Source of the DNA: Carboxylicivirga sediminis
Lineage (GTDB): Bacteria > Bacteroidota > Bacteroidia > Bacteroidales > Marinilabiliaceae
Reading direction: 5' to 3'
Length of the DNA stretch: 64,000 nucleotides
Assembly: GCF_018156225.1 (NCBI RefSeq)
Contig: NZ_JAGTAR010000021.1
Span: forward strand, 47,378 to 111,377
The notes beneath the pieces were generated by a model that ran no database searches, had not been told where the DNA came from, and saw only the letters and a list, made by a program, of their open reading frames with translations. Below are positions 53,101 through 64,000 of the stretch, piece after piece. Numbering within the stretch: position 1 is the stretch's first letter; every line of letters begins with the position of its first letter. Position numbers and translations under genes: made by a program.

Positions 53101-53727
53101 CACCAATTTAATAGCAAATGAGGAGGATGCACTAAATGGTCTCTCCTGATCTTCATAGCCAATGTATGAAAAGGCCAATGTTCCACTTTGCTCCTCAACC
53201 ACAAGCGTGAAAGTTCCCTTCTCATCAGTTACTGTCCCCTGTGCAGTACCTTTAACTGCAACATTGACTCCCAGAAGCGGTTCATTGTTTTCAGCATCGA
53301 CGATAAATCCTTCCAGATAAATTTTATTTTCCTGCTGAGCTTCTTCTTCAATGAATACTGTCTTCTGCGATGGCTTAATAACAATGTAACCATCAACAAT
53401 ACGAAACTCCATATCCGCATCTTCCAATACCTGCCGGTACAACTCTTTCAATTCGAAGGTGCCTTCTTTCACAACTACCTCTTTGTTGATATCCATCTCA
53501 TCATTGCTGAGGATCGTAATCAACCCTGTTTGACGCTCCACTTCCTGGAAGAGTTCTTTGTAGGTTGTTTGGGCTTCGCTTACGTCCACCTTTTGTGCCC
53601 AGCTGGCAGCCGACACCTGTAGTAATACTCCAAATAATAGAATAACGCTAATCCGCATAGCTAACAGCATTTTACGAGGCACTTGAAATAAGGTACAACA
53701 AGTCCTCCACTTTTGTAAACTTTTCAT
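50146..53727 (-). CDS. SusC/RagA-family TonB-dependent receptor with STN domain (locus 2)
   Basis: A 1193-residue outer-membrane receptor. A long N-terminal signal (ending A-A-S-W-A-Q) precedes an STN domain (about 50-115, Y-K-E-L-F-Q-E-V-E-R-Q-T-G), a carboxypeptidase-regulatory-like domain (about 130-210, P-L-L-G-V-N-V-A-V-K-G-T), a plug with V-L-K-D-A-A-A-A-S-I-W-G-A-R-A-G-N-G-V, and a barrel ending Y-T-I-G-F-N-L-G-F. The STN domain should signal to the FecR/sigma pair encoded upstream. Together with SusD (14 bases downstream) it imports a TonB-dependent substrate. It is not closely similar to the SusC of locus 1. Confidence 0.96.
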   Translation of the reverse strand: MKSLQKWRTCCTLFQVPRKMLLAMRISVILLFGVLLQVSAASWAQKVDVSEAQTTYKELFQEVERQTGLITILSNDEMDINKEVVVKEGTFELKELYRQVLEDADMEFRIVDGYIVIKPSQKTVFIEEEAQQENKIYLEGFIVDAENNEPLLGVNVAVKGTAQGTVTDEKGTFTLVVEEQSGTLAFSYIGYEDQERPFSASSSFAIKLVPAVSSVDEVIVYATGLTKISKERATGSYSVMTRADIESSPNEEIARSLEGNVTGLQETYNPQTGENEITIRGVGTINSEQAPLIVVDGFPVEGNFSTINPNDIDNVTVLKDAAAASIWGARAGNGVIVITTRKGKNSGKFNVELGSYLKMGEELDLDYNVARASVDNQLAYEKYLVDNDYGTYWGVPDNLVDARDVYSKGVQAYWDHQRGAISEADLNATIARLKATNYEDDVKKYLLRKPVTQQHNVSISGSTDKASYYLSVLYNNVKGHFKESGDQKVLINFRNTYQLKDWLGLRFGITTEMKKTDNSGSNLGTIRDISPYEKLMNADGTYAQVDYGLNYAYMNPIAKTADGLPYDNWGYNPVEEMLNRDYITTYNNSRIQTGLDFKIIEGLHFSPSFQYEKFASKTENYNGEDTYYVRNMANDNVKYDELNNAVTEVYMPKGGILNQSFSETISYDLRNQINYDKKFGTDHEINLVAATEHIWKVTEGHGNILYGYDPESNTHAHPAYGYGSSAFNWNTLIPSYYGGSLPTGHFLRYSNTRLFSFFANGAYTFRQKYTLTGSYRTDASNMIVDDPKFRYSPFWSIGGSWNAKRESFLSDVDFLDQLTLRATYGISGNTVTTASTVPVISLSSSPSLRTGAHSGYVSDYGNPTLRWERINQLNVAVDFSLFNRLLYGSFEVYDKQSEDLLASVSVAPTYGSTLQTFNVAEVSNKGFEMSLNANLKFGDLTYNTGLNYSYNTSEVLSLQVAHIYPRTIPGYRFVEGEPVAPAYSWVYGGMNEDNLPTIVGENGITYTMNENIGSNGEQGQEVLRNMGTFIAPTVIGWSNTLQFKGFTFRSLITGKFGHVFRRSSFDYGMISRTKSFYHEDLNGLMEGKADEMGIPDLPNGYEFYSYRWGWYAPDLNTLVEDAGHIRLRELYLGYKLSDRIASSLGLDKLTVFAHARDLGTIWTANDKGIDPEYIKGNRFNPGASYTIGFNLGF

Positions 53728-53803
53728 AGATTTGTAGATCTAATGTTAATAACTGCCGGAATTGACTTTGGCGAGACAGTCCGGTTATTGATTTTAGTAC
53801 AGA

Positions 53804-53829
53804 GGAGGGTGCGCTAACACTCTCCTTTT
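53804..53829. other. Hairpin between fecR and susC (locus 2)
   Basis: GGAGGGTG and CACTCTCC (53804-53811 and 53818-53825) pair over 8 positions with one wobble. The T-run (TTTT) is on the plus strand, opposite to the local genes, so it is not a normal terminator for them. It may be a structured element in the 122-base gap before SusC. Confidence 0.35.
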
Positions 53830-53849
53830 ATCTTGAATATAATAACGCT

Positions 53850-55001
53850 TTAGTACATAGCTTTAATTAGTACTGCCTTATTATTTACTTCCATTTTTAC
53901 TTTTGTTGTTTCTTCAATCAGGTTAATAAAAAATTCAAAATTTGTTTCGCGCTTGACTGCTCCTGTAAACCGTTTACTTTTCACATCTTCGTTGGCAAAG
54001 AAGAAATCAACATCGTACCAGCGGCCCAATTTGTCAGCCATTTGCTGCAGGCTCATCTCTTCAAAACGGAAAATACCATCCTTCCAGGCGGTGTAAAGTT
54101 CCACATCCACCTCATTAATAAACACCTGCTTATTAACTTTGTTTACCTGTGCCTGCTGACTTGGCTTAATCAGCACTTCACGGCCATCAACAATCACTGC
54201 CACACTGCCCTCTACCAAGGTCGTTTCTGTTACCTTGTCACTATCGTAGCTCATGACGTTAAATTGTGTTCCATACACCTTTACATCAGATGTAGTAGTT
54301 TTCACCAAAAACGGCTTTTCCTTGTTTGTTGCAACATCAAAAAACGCCTCTCCGGTTAAAAATACTTCACGTATATGGCTGTCGAAACTAACGGGATAGG
54401 TTAAGGATGATTCGGAGTTAAGCCATACTTTAGTGCCGTCGGACAGTACCAGCTGGTATTCGCCACCGCGGGGAACACTGATGGTATTAAAAGTTTTTTC
54501 TTGACTATTAGCATCATAAGTCAACACATCCATTGAATCCACCCCAATAACAATTCCTTCATCATTGGTAATGGCTAATTCATCTTTTGCATCCAGCTCT
54601 AACAGCTCACCGTTAGCCAGTCTCAGCACCGCCTTTGACTGCCCCGGAACAATCTGATGAGCTGTCTCAACTGTATGCCAGACTTTCCCAGAAAAATAAA
54701 GAACACCGATTGCCAGACCTAACGGCAATACTATAGCAGCCGCCAATTGCAACCACTTTTTGTAGTTGTTCATCTTTTCTTGGTTCAATGACCTGTTAAT
54801 CTGTTCCCACGATTGCTCTATGTCCTTTTTACTGATTTCCACTTTATCATTGGCATAGTTGCTTTGCAGCTTTTTGTAATACGTTTTGTTTTTGTTGCTA
54901 CTTTGCAACCATTCTTCAAAACTGGCAAGTTCTTCCTGGTTAGCTAATCCATGAAGTTTTTTCCAGATAATTAAATAATCTATTTCTCTTTTTATGCGCA
55001 T
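53850..55001 (-). CDS. FecR-family anti-sigma factor (locus 2)
   Basis: A 383-residue inner-membrane protein. The cytoplasmic N-terminus (about 1-85) has E-E-W-L-Q-S-S-N-K-N-K. A transmembrane helix (about 84-105), the periplasmic FecR domain (about 170-270: V-P-R-G-G-E-Y-Q-L-V-L-S-D-G-T-K-V-W, then G-E-A-F-F-D-V-A, then T-L-V-E-G-S-V-A-V) and a C-terminal DUF4974-like part (F-R-F-E-E-M-S, K-R-F-T-G) follow. It is the usual length. It lies 508 bases after its sigma gene, which is unusually far for this class, and 122 bases before SusC. Both gaps contain secondary structure. Confidence 0.94.
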   Translation of the reverse strand: MRIKREIDYLIIWKKLHGLANQEELASFEEWLQSSNKNKTYYKKLQSNYANDKVEISKKDIEQSWEQINRSLNQEKMNNYKKWLQLAAAIVLPLGLAIGVLYFSGKVWHTVETAHQIVPGQSKAVLRLANGELLELDAKDELAITNDEGIVIGVDSMDVLTYDANSQEKTFNTISVPRGGEYQLVLSDGTKVWLNSESSLTYPVSFDSHIREVFLTGEAFFDVATNKEKPFLVKTTTSDVKVYGTQFNVMSYDSDKVTETTLVEGSVAVIVDGREVLIKPSQQAQVNKVNKQVFINEVDVELYTAWKDGIFRFEEMSLQQMADKLGRWYDVDFFFANEDVKSKRFTGAVKRETNFEFFINLIEETTKVKMEVNNKAVLIKAMY

Positions 55002-55509
55002 GGTTTTATTTGTTCATTCACTATTAAGACTCATTGGCTGGACATATGGTCGACAAAAACTTCATTTTTTTTGAAATTTCTTAATCCTGATTTCTCATGA
55101 ACCTATTTCAGCATACCATTAAGCTTTCACAAACCTAACCTATTCCTTAATCAAACGATATTACTGTAATATTACCGCGAAGAATATAAATTCACCCAAG
55201 TCATTATATGCACATTAGAGATGCACCGCCTCAAACTTATTAACATATTCATTTAAACCAATGCGAAGGCTTGCCTTATAGGCAATCTTTTTATTCCATT
55301 TTTTCACCTCTGACCTGACATTTTTAAACCTTTTTACTTGTTTATCGAACAGCACTTGAATCTTCTTCGTACCATGTTCGAATCAGCTTCGATCCACATT
55401 CGCCATGCGCGTATACCGAATATGGATCGATTAAGGTACGAAGCATATACGAAGGTAGATCCATCGGTCATCGAAGAAAGTGTAAACCACATCGAATAAG
55501 AACAATCCC
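55002..55509. other. Long structured gap between sigma factor and anti-sigma genes (locus 2)
   Basis: 508 bases without a supported gene in a place where sigma and FecR genes are normally nearly adjacent (44 bases in locus 1). The half nearer the sigma gene is dense in CGAA/TTCG and GGATC-type words and holds the large inverted repeat at 55365-55443. The FecR-proximal half is AT-rich, likely with a separate FecR promoter. No tRNA was recognised. Confidence 0.5.
55365..55443. repeat. Large imperfect inverted repeat rich in CGAA/TTCG
   Basis: Outer arms CTTCGTACC (55365-55373) and GGTACGAAG (55435-55443) pair perfectly. Inner arms TCGATCCACATTCG (55389-55402) and CGAATATGGATCGA (55417-55430) pair with one mismatch. 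The apical loop is 14 bases; the internal loop is asymmetric (15 and 4 bases). Further copies of ACGAAG and ATCGAAG follow up to 55477. It could be a structured RNA element, a REP-like palindrome or a protein-binding array. Confidence 0.65.
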
Positions 55510-56061
55510 CTATAGGAAAAAGACCAACAGTGTACGATCAAATAAAAGGTTGCGCAATTTAAGCTTGGCTCTACCCAGCTGTGTTTTAACGGTACTGATC
55601 GAAATATCCAGATCCTCAGCAATCTCATTCATCGTAAGTCCATGCACATATTTAAGCCTGAAAATGCGCTTCATTTCCTTGGGCAGTTGGTTAAGTGCCT
55701 CATTTACCTCTTTGACTAATTGGGGCTCCAGCACCTCTTTTTCTGCATGCTCCGACAAGTATGAGTCCAGTATATAAATTTGGTGCTTATCTTTAATTCC
55801 AATATTACGCAAGTAACTCAGGCATTTGTTTTTAACAGCGGTATGCAGGTACCACTTCAGCGATTTTATTTCTTGAATGGCTCTTTTCTCCCATAGGGTA
55901 ATAAACACCTCCTGCACAATATCTTTGCAAGCGTCTTTATCATATAGAAACCTATAGGCAAACTGCATTAAGGTTGGATAATAATTATCGAACAATGAGC
56001 GATAAACCTGCTCATTACCACTGCTTAGCTCCTGGATAATTATTTTGTCACTTAATTGCAT
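55510..56061 (-). CDS. ECF RNA polymerase sigma factor (locus 2)
   Basis: A 183-residue ECF-type sigma. Region 2 (about 10-85) has R-F-L-Y-D-K-D-A-C-K-D-I-V-Q-E-V-F, and region 4 (about 118-170) has R-I-F-R-L-K-Y-V-H-G-L-T-M-N-E-I-A and S-I-S-T-V-K-T-Q-L-G-R-A-K. It should activate the SusCD genes of locus 2 when its FecR partner is triggered. It lies about 125 bases from the end of the hybrid two-component gene, which has the same orientation and could read into it. In this arrangement the sigma and FecR genes are separated by a 508-base structured gap. Confidence 0.94.
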   Translation of the reverse strand: MQLSDKIIIQELSSGNEQVYRSLFDNYYPTLMQFAYRFLYDKDACKDIVQEVFITLWEKRAIQEIKSLKWYLHTAVKNKCLSYLRNIGIKDKHQIYILDSYLSEHAEKEVLEPQLVKEVNEALNQLPKEMKRIFRLKYVHGLTMNEIAEDLDISISTVKTQLGRAKLKLRNLLFDRTLLVFFL

Positions 56062-56186
56062 AAACTGGTATCTGGTGATAACGATCTATGCAAAGAAAAA
56101 CTTTTTTAATAACAAAAGCTCCAAAATAAGCCTCTATCACTTCTTTTTTTTATTACTAGAATCTACCTAACATGTCTAATCAAACG

Positions 56187-59100
56187 TTAATCTGAGTTGT
56201 ATTTGGATACATATTGACTAGGTGAAACGCCATAGGCCTTTTTAAAGCAAGTACTAAAATACTTAGGATCATTAAAACCAACCATATTAGAAATTTCAGA
56301 AACAGTAAACGAGTTACTTTCCAGTAAGTCAATGGATTTTTTTAACCTTACATGCCTTATAAACTCATTAGCCGACAAACCAGTTAACGCTTTAATTTTC
56401 AGATACAATACAGTATTACTCACCCCCATAAGCCGAGTAAACTCAGGAACTGTGAGGTTAACATCGTCCAAGTGAGTCGTGACCAAATCCTGAGCTTTTT
56501 TTAAGAACTCTGCATCTAAAGAATTTGGCATTTCCATGCCAAATTCTTTAGATACATTAGCATGCTCCCCTAAACTAAAAGTATCTCTTAGCTTCTGACG
56601 CGTTATTATTAGGTTTTTAATTCTTGCCTCCAGATAAAAAGGTTCAAATGGTTTAGTAATGTATGCATCAGCTCCGCATTCAACCCCTTGAATTTGCTCC
56701 TCTATTGAAGAGCGAGCCGTGAGTAATATTACAGGGATATGGCTCGTTCGGATATCCATTTTAAGTTTTCTGCATAATTCCAATCCATTCATCTCAGGCA
56801 TCATAACATCAGAAACTATCAAATCCGGAAATGCGCCCAATGCCTTTTCCAAACCTTCCTTTCCATTGGCTGCTGTAATGATTCGATAACTTTTTGTTAG
56901 ATGATCTTCAATAAATTCTCTCACTTCATCATTATCCTCAACCAACAAAACAAGGGGAACATCTATTAACACCTTGCGTTTTTTCTTATTATAGCTATTT
57001 TCAGATACAGGTCTTATTTCGTTGCTATTATCAAACCTATTCATCACTGCAGCATTAGCATAGCTGTCATGTATTTCAACGTCGCAATGAGATTGTCTAA
57101 TAATCGGTATTTTCACTATAAAAGTACACCCTTTCTTAGCATTATTACGAACCGTTACTTCTCCCTTGTGCATATCAACAAAGGTTTTTACTATAGATAG
57201 GCCTAGGCCTGTCCCATGTGTCGTATGTTCAATGCCATCTTCGATACGATGAAAACGCTCAAATATTCTCTTTTTCTGTTCATCGGGAATACCTCTACCT
57301 GAATCTTGCACATATATTACAACACAATCTTTTTCCTCTTCTAAATCAAGTTTAACGTCTATAGAACCCTTTGAAGGGGTATATTTGAATGCATTAGACA
57401 ATAAATTATAAAGGATTTTTTCCATTTTATCTTTATCGCAATAGCATATAACTGACTTTATTGACGCTTTAAATGAATAACTTATGGCCTTTTCATGAGC
57501 TATAATATTGAAGTTTTCGAAAACATCTTTTACCAAATGTACTATATCAGTTTTCTCAGTGGTCAATACCATTTTTTGATCGTCAATCTTTTGAGTATCT
57601 AAAATCTGATTAACCATCCTCATTAACTTTTCTACACTTTTAGTCATAAGGGAATAGTGATACTGACGCTCCTCCTCCGCCATTGTCTTACCATTGCGTC
57701 TCAGTTTTTTTAAAGGACCGGCAATTAAGGTCAAGGGAGTCCTAAATTCATGGGAGATATTGGTAAATAAACTAAGCTTCATGCGCTCAATTCTAAGATC
57801 GTTTCTCAGTCTGATTCTTGACAAAATATAACGGTAAAGTACATAAGCTATAGCCAGTAAGAGTAAAACGTAGAAGCTATAGGCCAATTTAGTTGCATAA
57901 AAAGGCGGATGGATAACAATACTTATCTGTTTTTCCTCATAAACAACAGGATTCAGCTGATTAACTGCTCTTACTTTAAAAGTATATTTACCTGGATTAA
58001 GATTTGCGTATGGGATAAGCTTTTGTCTGTCATTTGTAATATGCCATTCCTTATCAACCCCTTCCATTAAATATAATAATTGCAGTTTGAGGTTTGCATG
58101 GTAAGCATAGGCCGTAAATTCAATTGTCAGATTATTCTGCTGATAATTTAATTCTACTGAAACGGAGTCATCTTGTAAATCCAGCTTAAGTAAATTATCA
58201 CTTTGCTTTGCCGGCATACCACTCATTACGTTAAACCTGGTTATTGATATGGATGGCACAAACAGGTTGTCTTTTACATTATCCGGATAAAACTCAAAAC
58301 ATCCATTATTCATCGTCCCGAAAAATAGTTTGCCATCTTTACTTTTAAAAGTTGCATCTATTGTATAGTCCTCATGAAATATTCGAGTGTTTTCAATAAA
58401 ACTCTCAAAAACCTCAGTAATAGGATTAAAACGATAAATTCCTCTCTGAGTATATAACCATATTTGATTTTTATCATCACTCAAAACGCCACATATCGAA
58501 TTATGCGGCAAGCCATTTTCCATTGTGAAGCTGGTGAAATATTCATCTTCAATATCAAACTTGTTCAAGCCACGAGCTGTTCCAAACCATATATCACCAG
58601 AATCATCAGAACAGATTGAGATGACAGTGTTATTAGAAAGTGCTGTTGAATCTCCTGGCACATGCTCATAGTGACTCATCGTTCCATCTTCAACTGATAA
58701 CCTGTACAACCCTTTATCACGCTGCGAAAACCAAAGATGATTTTTGCTGTCAAGAAAGATATTATCCACATTCTGTTCCGCAAATCCAACAACCTGATTA
58801 TCATCACACTTAAAATAACTAACTAAAAGTCTGTTGCGCTTTACATCAACACTTTCAACTTTTGATATACCAGCAGAATGAGTCGCAATCCACAGTTTCT
58901 TTTCTGCATCCAATATTATATCTGTAATCCGATCTGCTGGCATATCATTACCATATTCATCCTGATAGTGATAAAACCGATCATCCTTATAACTATAGCG
59001 ATAGAGTCCTGTTCCATAAGTACCAATCCACAAGTCACCAAGGCTATCTCTACAGAAACTTGTGGTTTCTCCAATGTAGCTTACCCCTTTTGGGGGAGTT

Positions 59101-60335
59101 GTATTTTTAGTATTTGCATTGTTAAATCGCTCGTAAATGCCATTTTTTTTATTCAATCTATTTAGCCCAAGGCGCGTTCCAAACCACACAAAACCCTCTT
59201 CATCTTCATAAATAGCATTGACTCTAAAATGGTCAATACTATTATCATTCAACTCATTAACACCGTATTGAGTAAAACAGCTTTGTCCAACAGATAGCTG
59301 ATTGACACCATTACCATTCGTTCCGACAAAAACTGCATTAGAACGCTCTGCATATAAGCATGATACATTATTATCACATAGACTGTTTGTATTTCCCGGG
59401 TCAACCGAAAAGTAAGCTATTTCAGGCATTGAGTCATACTTAGCATGTGATTGAATTATACCAATACCATTGTTATTAGTCCCAATTAGAATATTACCGT
59501 CCTTATCTTCACAAATAGAGGATATATATTTCTCTGTTTCATATGAATCCTTATTAATATCAAGTTGAATAGTTCCTCGAGTTTCGGTAGTTGAATCCCA
59601 ATAATAGACTGCATTATTGTAGGAACCAATCCATACCACCCCGCTACTATCTTCAAACAAACAGGTAATGTCTTCTTCTTGAACCCATATTCTTTGAATA
59701 CCTTCACTGCAAGGATCAAAACTATAAATCTGTCCATCCCCTTTCGTAAAAATAATTGCACCAGAATTAATTACTGCATATGAACCAGTTCGATGTAGAC
59801 CAGAAGATGTCTGCTTTACATCGAAATCATTATACAATTCATAATAAACATTGTAGATACCTCCGGCATGGTCCAGCCTCAATTTGCCTAAGCCCAAATC
59901 TGAAAGCCCATAGATGTTCTGCTCACCATTTATTAATTGTAATACTCCATAATTAGAATAGGGAAACTCAATAAGCTCAAAAGATCGGGAAATCACATCA
60001 AAAATATATAAGCCGTTAAGTGTACTTAATAGCAAACTTGTATTTGAAAGGGGAATAATCGACTGAGTGTTATTAGCTAATAGTATAGAGTTTGCATCTG
60101 TCGCATTCCAACAAAGAACAGTTTGGTATCCATCATACAAAAAGAGTCCTTCATTAGTACCAAAATACATTTGACCATTCGAATCCTGAAAAATACAATT
60201 AACACTACTCTGCTTTAAGGCAATATTATCAGTGAGATGGTAAAACGAATATATCCGATGAAAAGCATTGCAATCGGTTATCTTTATTAGAAAAACAATC
60301 GCTATAAGCAATATACGGCTGCCTGTTAAACTCAT
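56187..60335 (-). CDS. Hybrid two-component system regulator (HTCS), one-piece sensor kinase and AraC-type activator
   Basis: A protein of about 1382 residues from ATG 60335 (a TTG 18 codons upstream is open but less likely); a hydrophobic signal/anchor precedes the sensor. Order: periplasmic two-lobed beta-propeller of Reg_prop repeats (about 25-750, many G-x-I-W-x-G-T elements), Y_Y_Y domain (about 755-820), transmembrane helix (about 830-855), HisKA with I-S-H-E-F-R-T-P, HATPase with D-S-G-R-G-I-P and G-T-G-L-G-L-S, receiver with L-L-V-E-D-N-D and I-V-S-D-V-M-M-P-E, and C-terminal AraC helix-turn-helix (F-N-D-P-K-Y-F-S-T-C-F-K-K). It senses an oligosaccharide in the periplasm and activates a polysaccharide-utilisation set. 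The divergent LacZ-type GH2 gene is the obvious target. Confidence 0.95.
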   Translation of the reverse strand: MSLTGSRILLIAIVFLIKITDCNAFHRIYSFYHLTDNIALKQSSVNCIFQDSNGQMYFGTNEGLFLYDGYQTVLCWNATDANSILLANNTQSIIPLSNTSLLLSTLNGLYIFDVISRSFELIEFPYSNYGVLQLINGEQNIYGLSDLGLGKLRLDHAGGIYNVYYELYNDFDVKQTSSGLHRTGSYAVINSGAIIFTKGDGQIYSFDPCSEGIQRIWVQEEDITCLFEDSSGVVWIGSYNNAVYYWDSTTETRGTIQLDINKDSYETEKYISSICEDKDGNILIGTNNNGIGIIQSHAKYDSMPEIAYFSVDPGNTNSLCDNNVSCLYAERSNAVFVGTNGNGVNQLSVGQSCFTQYGVNELNDNSIDHFRVNAIYEDEEGFVWFGTRLGLNRLNKKNGIYERFNNANTKNTTPPKGVSYIGETTSFCRDSLGDLWIGTYGTGLYRYSYKDDRFYHYQDEYGNDMPADRITDIILDAEKKLWIATHSAGISKVESVDVKRNRLLVSYFKCDDNQVVGFAEQNVDNIFLDSKNHLWFSQRDKGLYRLSVEDGTMSHYEHVPGDSTALSNNTVISICSDDSGDIWFGTARGLNKFDIEDEYFTSFTMENGLPHNSICGVLSDDKNQIWLYTQRGIYRFNPITEVFESFIENTRIFHEDYTIDATFKSKDGKLFFGTMNNGCFEFYPDNVKDNLFVPSISITRFNVMSGMPAKQSDNLLKLDLQDDSVSVELNYQQNNLTIEFTAYAYHANLKLQLLYLMEGVDKEWHITNDRQKLIPYANLNPGKYTFKVRAVNQLNPVVYEEKQISIVIHPPFYATKLAYSFYVLLLLAIAYVLYRYILSRIRLRNDLRIERMKLSLFTNISHEFRTPLTLIAGPLKKLRRNGKTMAEEERQYHYSLMTKSVEKLMRMVNQILDTQKIDDQKMVLTTEKTDIVHLVKDVFENFNIIAHEKAISYSFKASIKSVICYCDKDKMEKILYNLLSNAFKYTPSKGSIDVKLDLEEEKDCVVIYVQDSGRGIPDEQKKRIFERFHRIEDGIEHTTHGTGLGLSIVKTFVDMHKGEVTVRNNAKKGCTFIVKIPIIRQSHCDVEIHDSYANAAVMNRFDNSNEIRPVSENSYNKKKRKVLIDVPLVLLVEDNDEVREFIEDHLTKSYRIITAANGKEGLEKALGAFPDLIVSDVMMPEMNGLELCRKLKMDIRTSHIPVILLTARSSIEEQIQGVECGADAYITKPFEPFYLEARIKNLIITRQKLRDTFSLGEHANVSKEFGMEMPNSLDAEFLKKAQDLVTTHLDDVNLTVPEFTRLMGVSNTVLYLKIKALTGLSANEFIRHVRLKKSIDLLESNSFTVSEISNMVGFNDPKYFSTCFKKAYGVSPSQYVSKYNSD

Positions 60336-63825
<3,490 letters not shown>

Positions 63826-63906
63826 TACGTTTTACATTATTGATAGTAATGGTATACAGTACTATACCTTCAATATTATCATTTATATCATAAAGGTTTA
63901 AAAACA

Positions 63907-63942
63907 AAGAGGGTGTCCAAAATTGAGACATCCTCTTTTTTG
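63907..63942 (+). terminator. Terminator of the GH2 beta-galactosidase gene
   Basis: AAAGAGGGTGTC and GACATCCTCTTT (63907-63918 and 63928-63939) pair over 12 positions with one G-T wobble around a 9-base loop. The second arm runs into a T-run (TTTTTT). It lies about 80 bases after the stop. The last 58 bases of the window show nothing recognisable. Confidence 0.75.
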
Positions 63943-64000
63943 TGTTTTAAAATAGATTTGCTTTTGCATTATTGCTATGCTGCTATGAAGTTGTGCACGG

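Noticed and set aside
53188..53622. Rightward 144-codon open frame
   Set aside because: It is antisense to the STN and carboxypeptidase-regulatory domains of the second SusC.
63907..63942. Inverted repeat considered as an insertion-sequence end
   Set aside because: It sits about 80 bases after a gene and ends in a T-run, the normal picture of a terminator; no transposase pattern is visible in the 58 bases that remain.

Overview
The window is a 64 kb stretch of AT-rich chromosome from a member of the Bacteroidota. The evidence is two SusC/SusD pairs, two ECF sigma/FecR pairs, type IX secretion tails, a one-piece hybrid two-component regulator and a CzcA-TolC fusion, all typical of that phylum. 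The mix of sulfatase, fucosidase, GH2 enzymes and a strictly cobalamin-dependent methyl-transfer operon suggests a glycan-degrading facultative or strict anaerobe, possibly a marine Marinilabiliales-like lineage. That finer placement is a guess. No rRNA, tRNA, CRISPR array or intact insertion sequence was seen.

Layout. (1) 1-1152: a relaxase without its N-terminal part, running off the left edge, the only trace of a mobile element. (2) 1385-11903: a leftward sugar-catabolic operon (MFS sugar porter, S1 sulfatase, DUF5107/TPR protein, GH2 enzyme) with a divergent AraC regulator and no SusC/D. (3) 12065-23717: a rightward metal-homeostasis region: a Fur-family regulator, two related His-rich membrane proteins, a TRASH-like protein, a CzcA-TolC fusion, CzcB, an AlbA/Schlafen-domain membrane protein, a CDF exporter and a PAP2 phosphatase. 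A broken beta-propeller/T9SS gene lies near its start. (4) 24089-31630: a glycan-uptake locus with its own sigma/anti-sigma/SusC (STN domain) signalling chain, SusD and a PKD lipoprotein, closed by a strong terminator and followed by a GH29 alpha-L-fucosidase transcribed on its own. (5) 33944-41487: a leftward seven-gene operon with a divergent AraC regulator: RhaT-type deoxysugar transporter, URO-D-family methyltransferase, L-rhamnose mutarotase-like protein, corrinoid protein, second URO-D-family protein fused to a thioredoxin-like domain, CobW GTPase and a MetH-activation-domain protein. (6) 41607-56061: a second leftward sigma/FecR/SusC/SusD locus with a surface lipoprotein, two TlpA-like thioredoxins, a T9SS-secreted metalloprotease and a DUF4397 lipoprotein. 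(7) 56187-63825: a hybrid two-component regulator divergent from a LacZ-type GH2 enzyme.

The most interesting part is region 5. All the parts of a corrinoid O-demethylase (methyltransferase I, corrinoid protein, candidate methyltransferase II, candidate activator) are interleaved, with very tight spacing, with a rhamnose-type permease and a rhamnose/fucose mutarotase-like enzyme. I infer an anaerobic, cobalamin-dependent demethylation route for O-methylated 6-deoxyhexoses (methyl-rhamnose or methyl-fucose). The neighbouring GH29 fucosidase could supply the sugar. This is inference from domain content and gene order. The methyl acceptor is not evident, and the second URO-D protein lacks the usual zinc-ligand histidine.
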